A stretch of 64,000 nt of DNA from Erysipelothrix sp. (GTDB lineage: Bacteria > Bacillota_I > Bacilli_A > Erysipelotrichales > Erysipelotrichaceae), in NCBI GenBank assembly GCA_012512595.1, contig JAAZDW010000010.1:1-64000 (forward strand), read 5' to 3'. Below the pieces are notes generated by a model. That model was given only the letters and a program-made list of their open reading frames with translations. It made no database searches and had not been told where the DNA came from. A program made the translations under genes and the position numbers. Below, one piece after another: positions 8,495 to 18,049 of this stretch. Numbering within the stretch: position 1 is the first letter of the stretch; every line of letters starts with the position of its first letter.

Positions 8495-9378
8495 GTATAC
8501 TAATTGAAATAATCCTAAGATCATTGGAGTATGGAAGTATTTACGCTTTGGCAGCTTTGAGTATTATATTAGTGTATAGAACTTCAAATATAACTAACTT
8601 TGCTCAAGGTGTTTTAGGAATGTTTAATACCTATGTTGTAGCAAAACTTGTCATCAATTATGGCATACCAGTTTATTTCGCGGTTTTTGGCGGAATGCTT
8701 AGTGCTATGATTATTGGACTTTTAATAGACGTTTTAATTATTCGCCATACGAGTAAAGTCAGTCCAGTTGCCAAACAAATCATCACTTTAGGGTTAATTT
8801 CAGTTATTTTAGGATTAGCTCCAAGTATTTTTGGAGTTTATGATTTAAGTTTACCAAAATTCATACCAAGAGGTAGCTTTAGTATTTACGGAGCATCGAT
8901 CTCTTATAATGCTGTCTTAAACATTAGTTTAGGTCTGTCATTAATGTTAGTAATGTTCTTTGTCCTTCAAAAAACAAAATGGGGTTTGGCGATTAGAACG
9001 ACTGCCTCAAGTGAAAGTACGGCAAAACTAATGGGTATACCAACTAAAACAATTACGATGGTAACTTGGAGTGTTGCTGGCATGTTATCTGTTCTTGCTG
9101 GGACAATGACAGCACCATTTTCCAACGTTTCATTAACTTTTATGAATAACGTTCAAGTTGTTGCACTACTTGCTTGTGTATTGGGAGGCTTTCAAACTTT
9201 CCATGGACCTGTAATTGGTGCTTATATAATTGCTGTCGGAACAAACTTAATTCAGTTCTATATGACAGTTCCAGATGGAACAATTTGGGGTAGACCATTA
9301 GTTTACTTACTAATACTTGTATTTTTAGTAATCCGTCCATTTGGATTGTTTGGAAAGAAGACGGTGAAAAAAGTATGA
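8491..9378 (+). CDS. Branched-chain amino acid-type ABC transporter permease (LivH-like)
   Basis: LEYGSIYALAALSIILVYRTSNITNFAQG N-terminus; next to LivM/G/F/K homologues. Confidence 0.88.
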   Translation: MSILIEIILRSLEYGSIYALAALSIILVYRTSNITNFAQGVLGMFNTYVVAKLVINYGIPVYFAVFGGMLSAMIIGLLIDVLIIRHTSKVSPVAKQIITLGLISVILGLAPSIFGVYDLSLPKFIPRGSFSIYGASISYNAVLNISLGLSLMLVMFFVLQKTKWGLAIRTTASSESTAKLMGIPTKTITMVTWSVAGMLSVLAGTMTAPFSNVSLTFMNNVQVVALLACVLGGFQTFHGPVIGAYIIAVGTNLIQFYMTVPDGTIWGRPLVYLLILVFLVIRPFGLFGKKTVKKV

Positions 9379-10385
9379 GAAAACTACTTAATAATCCGTA
9401 CATTCAATTTATATTATTTGCCCTAGCTCTAGCATCAATTCCTGCTTTAACTAATATTGGTGTTTTATCTAAAAATTATATTATCGTTTTTGCTGGAGTC
9501 ATTATTTATGGAATCGCAGCCTTAGGACTAAATGTCTTACTAGGTTATTCTGGCTTGATTTCCTTAGGGACAGCAGGATTTATGGGTTTAGGCGCATATT
9601 TATCAGCATACTTTACAGGCAAAATGAACATGCCATTTGAACTATCATTAGTTTTATCGATTTTGATACCAACTATATTAGGTATCTTAGTTGGTTTAGT
9701 TTCTTTAAAAATTGATGGGTTGTATTTAGCGATTGCAACTTTAGCAGTCTCAGAGATATTTAGAGAAATATTCATTCAATTTGATGCTTTTACAGGCGGA
9801 GCTAGTGGTGCGCAGTCATCTTATCCAAGTTTACTATTTGGAAAATTAAAACTAACCCGCTCTGGTACTTACTACTTAATTGTTGTAATACTGTTAGTCG
9901 TTTTAGTCTTAGTATATAATTTTCTAAAAGGTTATGTCGGCCGAGCCTTAAATGCAATGCGTGGTAGTGAACATGCAGCTGCAGCAATGGGAGTAAACAT
10001 CTTTATGTATCGCTTAGTATCTTTTGCGCTAGCAACGGCCCTGGCAGCGACGGCAGGGGTCTTATATGTCCATATAATTAGAGTTTCAGTACCAAATTCA
10101 TGGACACTCAATACTTCACTGGATATTTTAGCCGTAATTGTTATTGGCGGATTTAGATCAATATATGGAACATTCTTTGGAGCCTTCTTTGTTTATGGAG
10201 TCAGTGAATTATTTTTAAAACAAATATCATGGATGGCAGAATTTGCATATATTATTAAAGGTGTATTGATTATCTTAGTTGTTATGTACTATCCAGGTGG
10301 GTCGGTTCAAATGTTTAATCAGATCAAAAATTGGATATTAAAGATTTTCAATAAAGCTAAGAAAGGAGAGATTATTGATGAGTAA
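9375..10385 (+). CDS. Branched-chain amino acid-type ABC transporter permease (LivM-like)
   Basis: GLNVLLGYSGLISLGTAGFMGLGAYLSAY motif; ATGA overlap with previous gene. Confidence 0.88.
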   Translation: MRKLLNNPYIQFILFALALASIPALTNIGVLSKNYIIVFAGVIIYGIAALGLNVLLGYSGLISLGTAGFMGLGAYLSAYFTGKMNMPFELSLVLSILIPTILGILVGLVSLKIDGLYLAIATLAVSEIFREIFIQFDAFTGGASGAQSSYPSLLFGKLKLTRSGTYYLIVVILLVVLVLVYNFLKGYVGRALNAMRGSEHAAAAMGVNIFMYRLVSFALATALAATAGVLYVHIIRVSVPNSWTLNTSLDILAVIVIGGFRSIYGTFFGAFFVYGVSELFLKQISWMAEFAYIIKGVLIILVVMYYPGGSVQMFNQIKNWILKIFNKAKKGEIIDE

Positions 10386-11184
10386 AAATACTAATCATGT
10401 CTTAGAAGTTAAAAACCTTTCCATTGCTTTTGGTGGTCTTAAAGCAGTCGATGATTTAAGTTTTGAAATTAAAGAACGCGAAATATTTGGTTTAATCGGT
10501 CCCAATGGTGCTGGTAAAACAACTGTATTTAACTGTATTACCCAATTTTACAAACCAGACAATGGTGAGATCTATTTTACTAACAATAAAAATGAAAGAA
10601 CTAATTTAGTTGGTCAACAAGTTCACAAAATTATTGATCAAGGCTTAGTTAGAACCTTTCAAAACGTAGAACTAATAAATGAATTAACTATTTTAGAAAA
10701 CGTCTTAATTGGAGCTCATATTTCATTTACATCGGGTCTGTTAGCTCAAGCCTTTAATACAAAAAAAGCCCAATTAGAAGAAGCCGAATTACGTGAAAAG
10801 GCAATGAGGATCTTGACTTCTTTAGAAATTGATCATCTTGCAGATGCATATGCGGGGGGACTTCCTTATGGTATTTCAAAAAAGGTTGAGCTTGCCCGTG
10901 CAGTTATAAGTGATCCTAAGTTAATTATTTTAGATGAGCCTGCTGCTGGCTTAAATGATGTAGAAACAATGCAGCTAGTTGAAATGATTCGAAAAATCAG
11001 AGATGATTTAGGATGTTCAATTTTACTTGTTGAACATGACATGCGCCTTGTCATGGAAGTGAGCGACACAGTTTGTGCGATCAACTTTGGTAAACACCTG
11101 GCAACAGGTAGTCCCAAAGAGATTCAACAAAACAAAGCAGTTCAAGAGGCCTATTTAGGAACAAAGGAGGAGGAAGATGAATAA
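10378..11184 (+). CDS. ABC transporter ATP-binding protein (LivG-like)
   Basis: GPNGAGKTT Walker A, LIILDEPAAGLN Walker B, LivG-type C-terminus; start corrected to ATG 10378. Confidence 0.9.
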   Translation: MSKNTNHVLEVKNLSIAFGGLKAVDDLSFEIKEREIFGLIGPNGAGKTTVFNCITQFYKPDNGEIYFTNNKNERTNLVGQQVHKIIDQGLVRTFQNVELINELTILENVLIGAHISFTSGLLAQAFNTKKAQLEEAELREKAMRILTSLEIDHLADAYAGGLPYGISKKVELARAVISDPKLIILDEPAAGLNDVETMQLVEMIRKIRDDLGCSILLVEHDMRLVMEVSDTVCAINFGKHLATGSPKEIQQNKAVQEAYLGTKEEEDE

Positions 11185-11899
11185 AGAAAATTATATCCTT
11201 GAACTACAAGATTTACAAGTATCATATGGCGCAATTAATGCTCTTAAAGGTATTGATATCAAGGTTAAAAAGGGTCAAATAGTCGCCTTATTGGGTGCCA
11301 ATGGTGCCGGTAAGACTACAACCCTAAGAACCATTTCGGGTCTGGTAAAACCTAAAGCTGGAAAAATATTATTAGAAGGCGTTGAAGTACAAGGTTTAGA
11401 GGCTGAGAAAGTAACCCAAGCTGGGATTTCTCAATCACCAGAAGGAAGAATGGTATTTCAAAATCTGAGTGTTGAAGAAAACTTAATGGTAGGCGCGTTT
11501 ATCTTGAATGATAAAAAAGAAATTCAAGCAAACTTAGACCGCGTTTTCCGTTATTTCCCAGTTTTGAAAGAAAGAATTAATCAAGTAGCAGGAACTTTAT
11601 CGGGTGGAGAACAGCAAATGTTGGCAATCGCCCGTGCACTGATGAACAGTCCAAAAGTATTGTTATTAGATGAGCCTTCACTAGGATTAGCTCCATTAAT
11701 TATTCGCGACATTATGAATATTGTTAAAGAGATTAGTCTTGAAGGAACAACAGTTGTGATTGTTGAACAAAATGCAGTTCAAACCCTTAAAATTGCTGAT
11801 TACGCATATGTGGTTGAACTTGGTTTAATTAGTTCAGAAGGAACTGGAGAAGAATTATTGAATGACTCTAAGTTAATTGAAGCATATTTAGGAACTTAG
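11177..11899 (+). CDS. ABC transporter ATP-binding protein (LivF-like)
   Basis: GANGAGKTTTLRTISGLVKP, LSGGEQQMLAIARALM, LLLDEPSLGLAPLI. Confidence 0.9.
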   Translation: MNKENYILELQDLQVSYGAINALKGIDIKVKKGQIVALLGANGAGKTTTLRTISGLVKPKAGKILLEGVEVQGLEAEKVTQAGISQSPEGRMVFQNLSVEENLMVGAFILNDKKEIQANLDRVFRYFPVLKERINQVAGTLSGGEQQMLAIARALMNSPKVLLLDEPSLGLAPLIIRDIMNIVKEISLEGTTVVIVEQNAVQTLKIADYAYVVELGLISSEGTGEELLNDSKLIEAYLGT

Positions 11900-11931
11900 A
11901 ATTTAGAAAGAATAAGGAGGAAAAACTTTCT

Positions 11932-13146
11932 ATGAAAAAATTATTTAAAATTGCATTAATTTCGTTATTAACATTATCTTTAGTAGCTTGTGGTGGGGAA
12001 AAAACACCTGAAGAAGTAGAAACAGCTCAAGGTATTACAGATGATAAAGTATTAATTGCTAACTGTGCAGCAACTTCAGGTGCTTATGCACCAGTAGGTG
12101 TGCCATTTATCGCAGGCATTAATGCATATGTGAAATATACAAATGAACAAGGTGGAGTAAATGGTCGCGAAATTGAATTTCTTCACTCTGATGACGAGTT
12201 TGATCCTGTAAAAGGTAAAGCATGTTTACAAAACATGGTTGAAACTGAAAAAGTATTTGCAATTGTTGGCCACTTTGGAACACCAGTAGTAGCGGCAACA
12301 ATTCAAGACTTAAAAGAGTATGGAATTCCTGCTGTTTATTTCGCAACAGGTATTGGACAACTTTACAATGATAACGCAACTGGAGAAGACCGTAATATTT
12401 TCCCTGTACAGCCAATTTACGTTACAGAAGGTCAAATCATGGTAGCCCGTGCAGTTGGGGACTTTGGAGCTAAAAAAATTGGTGTAATTTACACTAATGA
12501 TGATGCTGGTAAAGATATGTTACAAGGAGCAGAAGTAAAAGCTAAAGAGTTAGGTATTGAATTAGTAACAGCTCAAGTTCCAGCTGGAACAGATGACGTT
12601 TCCGCAGCTGTAGCAACAATCAAACAAGGTGAAGTTGACTTCATTATCGGAGCAGCAATTCAAGGTACAATTCCAACAATAGTTAAAGGCTTAGCTGAAC
12701 AAGATGTTAATAAAGATGTAATTACAACTTACGTTAACGTTGCACCAGTTATTGCTGAACAAGTATTTGAAGCTATTGATGGTAAATTTGATGTTTATGG
12801 TGATGGCTGGGTAGCATTTGATGCTGAACAAGCTGACGCATTAAAACTATACCAAGAATATGCAGATGCAGAGTATGCTCTAAATGCATATGCAATTACT
12901 GGTTGGATTGCTGGCCACTACTTTGTTGAAGGCTTAAAAGAGATGGGCGACAAGGCACCTACATGGGATAACTACATGGATGCTTTAGAAGCTAAACCAA
13001 TTCAAAATCCATTTGGTGGATTAATTGACTTCACTAATGGACTTCGTCAAGGTACTACTGTAATGAACTTGTCAAAAGTTGAATCAGCAGCAGGATGGGT
13101 TGCAACTAAACCGTTACAATCAATCGATGAAATCTTAGGTAACTAA
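11932..13146 (+). CDS. ABC transporter substrate-binding lipoprotein (LivK-like)
   Basis: Signal peptide with lipobox LSLVACGG; Peripla_BP-type body (NEQGGVNGREIEFLHSDDEFDPVKGKACLQNMV). Confidence 0.88.
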   Translation: MKKLFKIALISLLTLSLVACGGEKTPEEVETAQGITDDKVLIANCAATSGAYAPVGVPFIAGINAYVKYTNEQGGVNGREIEFLHSDDEFDPVKGKACLQNMVETEKVFAIVGHFGTPVVAATIQDLKEYGIPAVYFATGIGQLYNDNATGEDRNIFPVQPIYVTEGQIMVARAVGDFGAKKIGVIYTNDDAGKDMLQGAEVKAKELGIELVTAQVPAGTDDVSAAVATIKQGEVDFIIGAAIQGTIPTIVKGLAEQDVNKDVITTYVNVAPVIAEQVFEAIDGKFDVYGDGWVAFDAEQADALKLYQEYADAEYALNAYAITGWIAGHYFVEGLKEMGDKAPTWDNYMDALEAKPIQNPFGGLIDFTNGLRQGTTVMNLSKVESAAGWVATKPLQSIDEILGN

Positions 13147-13153
13147 TTTAAGC

Positions 13154-13187
13154 AAAGGGAAGGCAATTGCTTTCCCTTTAATTTTTT
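13154..13187 (+). terminator. Intrinsic terminator/attenuator between livK-like and CoA-transferase genes
   Basis: AAAGGGAAGGCAATTGCTTTCCCTTTaatttttt near-perfect palindrome plus T-rich tail. Confidence 0.65.
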
Positions 13188-13205
13188 ATAATTAAGGAGA
13201 GTTTT

Positions 13206-14528
13206 ATGGAAAATTCATATACATATAAAGATAAAGTAGTTTCAGTTGAGACTGCTATAGAGAGAGTTAAAACTGATGATGTTATAGTCACAGGACTTGG
13301 ACCAGCAGAAGGGCGGTTATTTTTATCAAATTTGCATAAAGTCGCAGACAAAGTAAAAAATGTAACTGTTACTAACTGTTTACCAATGGTACCTTATGAT
13401 TTTATGGAAGTTGACTATGTAGATAGCTTTAAAGTTGATGGTTGGTTTTTTACTCCTGAATTAAGAAGACTATATAAAAACGGAAATATTTCATATATTC
13501 CAAATCATTTACATTTAGCGGCACTTGACCGTTTAGATCATAAAAAAACAAACATTTATGTTGGGTCGGCAACAGCTGTAGACAAACATGGTTTTGTGTC
13601 TTTATCAACTTCAAATACTTATGAACGTCGCATGATTGATGCTGCTGATTTGGTTATAATAGAAGTTAATGATAAATATCCAAGAACATATGGAGATGTT
13701 GAACTTCACGTAAATGATATTGATATTATTATTGAAGCAGATTATGAAGTCCCAGAGTTGCCAAGTATTACTCCAAATGAAAAAGACCGTACAATTGCAA
13801 AGTATATTGCCGATCTTGTAAATGATGGAGATACTATTCAATTAGGTATTGGCGGAATTCCAAATGCAGTCGCTGAATTTTTAATGGATAAAAAAGATTT
13901 AGGTGTTCATACTGAGATGATGACATCCAATATGGCCAAACTTGCTAAGGCTGGGGTTATTACCGGAAAGAAAAAAACACTGCATAAAAATAAAATGGTC
14001 GCAACATTTATAATGGGCAATCAAGCTCTTTATGACTTTTGTGATGATAATACTTCAATTTTAATTTTGGATGGTAATTATGTCAATGATCCTAAAGTAA
14101 TTGCGCAAAATGATAACATGGTCTCTATCAATACTTCAATTGAAGTAGACTTAATGGGACAGTGTGCCTCAGAAAGTATCGGTACTAGACAAATAAGTGG
14201 GACTGGTGGACAGTCAGACACTGCTGTTGGCGCTAGAGATGCAAAGAATGGTCGCTCATTTATCGCTTTATATTCAACAGCGATGATTAGAGATAAAGAA
14301 AGTGGCGAAAGAGTCGAAGTGTCTAAAATTGTCGCAACCTTAAATTTAGGTGCGATCGTATCATTATCTAGAAATGATGTTGACAATGTTGTGACTGAAT
14401 ATGGAGTCGCTCACTTAAGAGGTACTAACACAAAAGAACGAGTTGAACGTCTCATAGCCATTGCCCATCCTAAATTTAGAGAGCAACTATATGCTGATGC
14501 GAGACGATTTGGATTATATAATGATTAA
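13206..14528 (+). CDS. Acetyl-CoA hydrolase/CoA-transferase family protein (4-hydroxybutyrate CoA-transferase-like)
   Basis: DTIQLGIGGIPNAVAEFL, GGQSD and VTEYGVAHLRG motifs. Confidence 0.85.
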   Translation: MENSYTYKDKVVSVETAIERVKTDDVIVTGLGPAEGRLFLSNLHKVADKVKNVTVTNCLPMVPYDFMEVDYVDSFKVDGWFFTPELRRLYKNGNISYIPNHLHLAALDRLDHKKTNIYVGSATAVDKHGFVSLSTSNTYERRMIDAADLVIIEVNDKYPRTYGDVELHVNDIDIIIEADYEVPELPSITPNEKDRTIAKYIADLVNDGDTIQLGIGGIPNAVAEFLMDKKDLGVHTEMMTSNMAKLAKAGVITGKKKTLHKNKMVATFIMGNQALYDFCDDNTSILILDGNYVNDPKVIAQNDNMVSINTSIEVDLMGQCASESIGTRQISGTGGQSDTAVGARDAKNGRSFIALYSTAMIRDKESGERVEVSKIVATLNLGAIVSLSRNDVDNVVTEYGVAHLRGTNTKERVERLIAIAHPKFREQLYADARRFGLYND

Positions 14529-15336
14529 GGTTGGTTTTAAAGATTATGAAATTCACGTGGAAACTTATGGCAAAGGGCAACCGCTTATAATTTTAAATGG
14601 TATAATGATGTCAACTAAAAGTTGGATTCCCTTTATTGAAGATTTCTCAAAAGACAACCAATTAATCTTAATTGATTTCTTAGATCAAGGGCAATCTTCA
14701 AAATTAGTACACCTTGACTATGATCAAAGTATTCAAGTAGAGGCTCTCCACCATGTGATTAAGCATCTCAAGCTTGAGAAAATTAATTTACTAGGAATAT
14801 CTTATGGTGGCGAAGTTGCAATCCAGTATGCTCTAAAGCATAGTGAATATGTTGAAAAGCTTTTATTGTTTAACACAACGGCCTGGACATCGCCATGGTT
14901 AAAAGAAATTGGACACGCCTGGAAAATGGCAAGTTTTAGTGGGGAAAGTTACTATGCAACAACTATCCCTGTCATATATTCGCCCTCATTTTATACTAGT
15001 AACATAGAATGGATTGAAAATAGAAAGAAAACACTAATCCCAATTTTTAGTGATAAAGACTTTATAGATAGTATGAATCGCTTAACTGATAGTGCTGAAG
15101 ACTATGATAAACGCAAAGAATTGCGCAGGTTAAAAACAAAAACACTGGTTGTAAGTTCGGACACTGATTTTGTTACACCAGTTTTAGAACAAAAACTCAT
15201 TGTCGACAGCTTAGAAAATGTCGATCATATAATTATCCCAAACTGTGGCCATGCAAGTATGTATGAGGCCCCAGTATTATTCAAATCACTAGTATTGGGT
15301 TTTATAAAAGACCAAACGGAGTTTAAATTACAATGA
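14521..15336 (+). CDS. Alpha/beta hydrolase
   Basis: LIILNGIMMSTKSW, LLGISYGGEVAIQYA, CGHASMYEAP; start at ATG 14521 overlapping the upstream stop preferred. Confidence 0.8.
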   Translation: MIKVGFKDYEIHVETYGKGQPLIILNGIMMSTKSWIPFIEDFSKDNQLILIDFLDQGQSSKLVHLDYDQSIQVEALHHVIKHLKLEKINLLGISYGGEVAIQYALKHSEYVEKLLLFNTTAWTSPWLKEIGHAWKMASFSGESYYATTIPVIYSPSFYTSNIEWIENRKKTLIPIFSDKDFIDSMNRLTDSAEDYDKRKELRRLKTKTLVVSSDTDFVTPVLEQKLIVDSLENVDHIIIPNCGHASMYEAPVLFKSLVLGFIKDQTEFKLQ

Positions 15337-15968
15337 AAAATCAAGACAAAATGGCTTTATCAAGCAAATATAAAAGCTTAGTAAATAAACCAAAAACTAA
15401 ACGTGGCCAAATAACTTTGGACAAACTAATCAAGTCTGCTGAAAAGAACTTTTTAGCAAATGGTTTTTATAATACCACAATCAATAATATTACTCATGAT
15501 GCAGGAGTAGGTTTAGGAACTTTTTATGTTTACTTTGATGAAAAACTTAGTATATACAAGTATTTACTTTCACAATATTCCTATCAAATAAGAAAGCAGA
15601 TAGCCATTAATGTCGGTGCTACAAAAGATAGAAAAGAAGCAGAGAAAATCGGGTTAAAGTCATTTTTAGACTATATCAAAGAAAACCCCCATATTTACCA
15701 TATTATTTGGGAATCCCTATACATTGACCAAAAGTTATTTGTAGACTACTACACTGAATTTGCTAATTCTTATATTGTAGCCTTAGATGAAGCTTTTAAA
15801 AATGGTCAAATCAAGAAATATGATAATGAAGTTGTTGCTTATATGTTAATGGGTGTTTCTAACTTTATTGGTTTGAGGTGGATCATCTTTGATGATGTCA
15901 AAGACTTTTCTAAAATTGTTGATGAAGCAATAGAAGTTTTGGATAAGGGATTATTTACTGATAAATAA
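15333..15968 (+). CDS. TetR/AcrR family transcriptional regulator
   Basis: N-terminal HTH: LIKSAEKNFLANGFYNTTINNITHDAGVGLGTFYVYFDEK. Confidence 0.88.
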   Translation: MKNQDKMALSSKYKSLVNKPKTKRGQITLDKLIKSAEKNFLANGFYNTTINNITHDAGVGLGTFYVYFDEKLSIYKYLLSQYSYQIRKQIAINVGATKDRKEAEKIGLKSFLDYIKENPHIYHIIWESLYIDQKLFVDYYTEFANSYIVALDEAFKNGQIKKYDNEVVAYMLMGVSNFIGLRWIIFDDVKDFSKIVDEAIEVLDKGLFTDK

Positions 15969-16071
15969 CCAACAGGTAATTTTCATAATATTTTAACCAT
16001 GGTTAGTGAAAAATTTCGATTTATTATTAAGTTTTGGTTGAATTATTACTTAGATGTAGTATGATATTACC

Positions 16072-16144
16072 TGTAGGTGTTCAAGGCACTTACATCCCCC
16101 CAAAAAATCCTTGATCTGACCCATGCAAGTCATGGGTCTTTTTT
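16072..16144 (+). ncRNA. Candidate small RNA: H-type pseudoknot plus intrinsic terminator
   Basis: Promoter TTGAAT-N16-TATGAT (16038-16065). S1 UGUAGGUG (16072-79)/CACUUACA (16087-94); loop UCAAGG (16081-86) pairs with CCUUGA (16109-14); L3 UCCCCCCAAAAAAU; terminator GACCCATG-CAAGT-CATGGGTCTTTTTT. Confidence 0.6.
16118..16144 (+). terminator. Intrinsic terminator
   Basis: GACCCATG CAAGT CATGGGTC TTTTTT. Confidence 0.85.
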
Positions 16145-16183
16145 AAACTTGTAAAGTTATATGTTTAGTGTCTAGTGTGTTTA

Positions 16184-16192
16184 TGCTATAAT
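16184..16192 (+). promoter_or_regulatory. Extended -10 of the yqeG operon
   Basis: TGCTATAAT, 16 nt upstream of ATG 16208. Confidence 0.5.
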
Positions 16193-16207
16193 AGCGATGG
16201 TGATAGT

Positions 16208-16729
16208 ATGTTAGAAATTTTTGTGCCAGATCGTATAGTTAATCACTATAGCGAACTAACCGCAAAACAATTATTAGATGATGGAATTAAATTATTTTTA
16301 TGTGATATAGACAATACTTTAGTAGGGCCAGATGAGCCAGATGTTAGCAAAGAAGCCTTAGAATACTTAGAGAGTATCAAGGCTGCTGGTATTGAAGTAG
16401 TTCTTATTAGTAATAACACTCAAAATCGTGTTGAAACTTTTAATCATGGTTTAAACTTGAAAGTTTATCCGATGGCATTAAAGCCACTTTTAAAAACATA
16501 TAATCAAATAAAAAAAGATTATCCACATATTGAAACTAATGAAATGCTAAGTTTAGGTGACCAAGTAATGACTGATGTCTTAGGTTCAAATTTAGCAGGG
16601 ATAAAAGTAGTATTAACAAAAAGATTTGTAGACAAAGATTTACTAGTTACTAAACTGAATCGACTTTTAGAAAACTTTGTTATCAAAATCTTAAAACTAA
16701 GAAAGAAGTGGCCAAATGAAGAAGTGTAA
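16208..16729 (+). CDS. yqeG: YqeG family HAD-IIIA phosphatase
   Basis: LFLCDIDNTLVGPDEPDVS, VLISNNTQNRV and SLGDQVMTDVLGSNLAGI; followed by yqeH. Confidence 0.88.
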   Translation: MLEIFVPDRIVNHYSELTAKQLLDDGIKLFLCDIDNTLVGPDEPDVSKEALEYLESIKAAGIEVVLISNNTQNRVETFNHGLNLKVYPMALKPLLKTYNQIKKDYPHIETNEMLSLGDQVMTDVLGSNLAGIKVVLTKRFVDKDLLVTKLNRLLENFVIKILKLRKKWPNEEV

Positions 16730-17759
16730 GGGTTGTGGAGCTTTGCTCCAAAATGAAAATAGTCTTGAAAAAGGTTTTACACCAAGGACTGAAGTAGATC
16801 TTTGTCAAAGATGTTTTAGAATAAATCATTATGATGACTTAACTAAGTCTTACAAGGGTGATTTTGATAATTTTGATATTTTAAATAGTGTCAGTGAAAT
16901 TGATGGTTTGATTTTGTGGGTAGTCGATTTATTTGACTTTGAAAGCAATATAGTTGCTGGCTTAAACCGTCATTTATTGAATAAAGATATAATAATGGTT
17001 GGCACAAAACGTGATTTACTACCAGATACAGTTGGTAGTCAAAAACTTTTAACCTTTATTCAAAGAAGATTGAAGTTTCATGGAATTAGTGTTTTAGAAA
17101 TATTATTTGTTGGTGACCATGGTTATGATGGACGAGAAGAAGTACTAAAGGCAATAGACTTATATCGTAATAACCGTGATGTTGTCATTATGGGTCAAGC
17201 AAATGCTGGAAAATCAACCTTAATTAATGCGATTGCTGAGTCAGATTTAACCATTTCACGCTATCCTGGAACAACTTTAGATTTAATCATGATTGATAAA
17301 AACGAATATAAGATTTATGATACACCTGGTTTAATCAGAAAAGATAATATGCAATATTATGTTAGTGACCATGACTTAAAGAAAATTATTCCATCAAAAG
17401 TAAAACCGATTGTCTTTCAAGTAAGTAAAGCCACAAGCTTTGCGATTGGTGGTTTGGTCAGAGTAGATGTTGAAGTAAAAGATAAGTCTTCGGTGGTTTT
17501 TTATGTTAATCAAAGTTTAAACATTCACCGTGGCTCACTTAATAAAGCTGATGAACTATGGCAACAACATAAGGGCGAACTTTTAAAACCAATTTCAGAA
17601 GGTGAGTATAAATTTGTTGCTGATTTAAAAATCCTTTCTGATAATTACGATTTAGTAATTAATGGCTTGGGCTTTGTAAACTTTAAAGGACAAATTAAAT
17701 CACTTAAGGTACAAATCAATGAAGAAGTTTCAGTTATTGTAAGGGAGGCAATTATATGA
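16716..17759 (+). CDS. yqeH: Ribosome biogenesis GTPase YqeH
   Basis: N-terminal CxGC...CxRC Zn finger; circularly permuted GTPase motifs (GTKRDLL, GQANAGKSTLIN, YDTPGL). Confidence 0.9.
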   Translation: MKKCKGCGALLQNENSLEKGFTPRTEVDLCQRCFRINHYDDLTKSYKGDFDNFDILNSVSEIDGLILWVVDLFDFESNIVAGLNRHLLNKDIIMVGTKRDLLPDTVGSQKLLTFIQRRLKFHGISVLEILFVGDHGYDGREEVLKAIDLYRNNRDVVIMGQANAGKSTLINAIAESDLTISRYPGTTLDLIMIDKNEYKIYDTPGLIRKDNMQYYVSDHDLKKIIPSKVKPIVFQVSKATSFAIGGLVRVDVEVKDKSSVVFYVNQSLNIHRGSLNKADELWQQHKGELLKPISEGEYKFVADLKILSDNYDLVINGLGFVNFKGQIKSLKVQINEEVSVIVREAII

Positions 17760-18049
17760 TACTAAATAATCAACAAAAAAAGTTTCTAAAAAGTCTAGGC
17801 CATGAATTAAGGGCTGTAGTAATGGTTGGAAAAGATGGAGTTAATCCAGCTTTAATCTTAAACCTTAAACAAGCACTAAACGCTCATGAGCTAGTTAAAG
17901 TTAGTATGCTAAACACTAGCCCAATTACTGTAAATGAAGCCGCTATTGAGCTTGCAAGTGAGACTAAGAGTGAGGTAGTCAGTAAGGTTGGACGGGTTAT
18001 TGTTTTATACAAACAAAGTGAAAAGAAATTAATTCAACTGCCAAAATGA
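17756..18049 (+). CDS. yhbY: YhbY family RNA-binding protein (CRM domain)
   Basis: LNNQQKKFLKSLGHELRAVVMVGKDGVNPALI. Confidence 0.9.
   Translation: MILNNQQKKFLKSLGHELRAVVMVGKDGVNPALILNLKQALNAHELVKVSMLNTSPITVNEAAIELASETKSEVVSKVGRVIVLYKQSEKKLIQLPK

Noticed and set aside
9140-9403. 87-aa reverse ORF inside livH/livM and many similar short antisense ORFs in the track
   Set aside because: Lie fully inside well-supported genes on the other strand, with no RBS or recognisable domains.
16072-16114. preQ1 riboswitch suspected from pseudoknot with A-rich loop
   Set aside because: S1/S2 sequences and the ligand-binding cytosine context do not match preQ1-I or preQ1-II, and the downstream gene (yqeG) is transcribed from a separate promoter.
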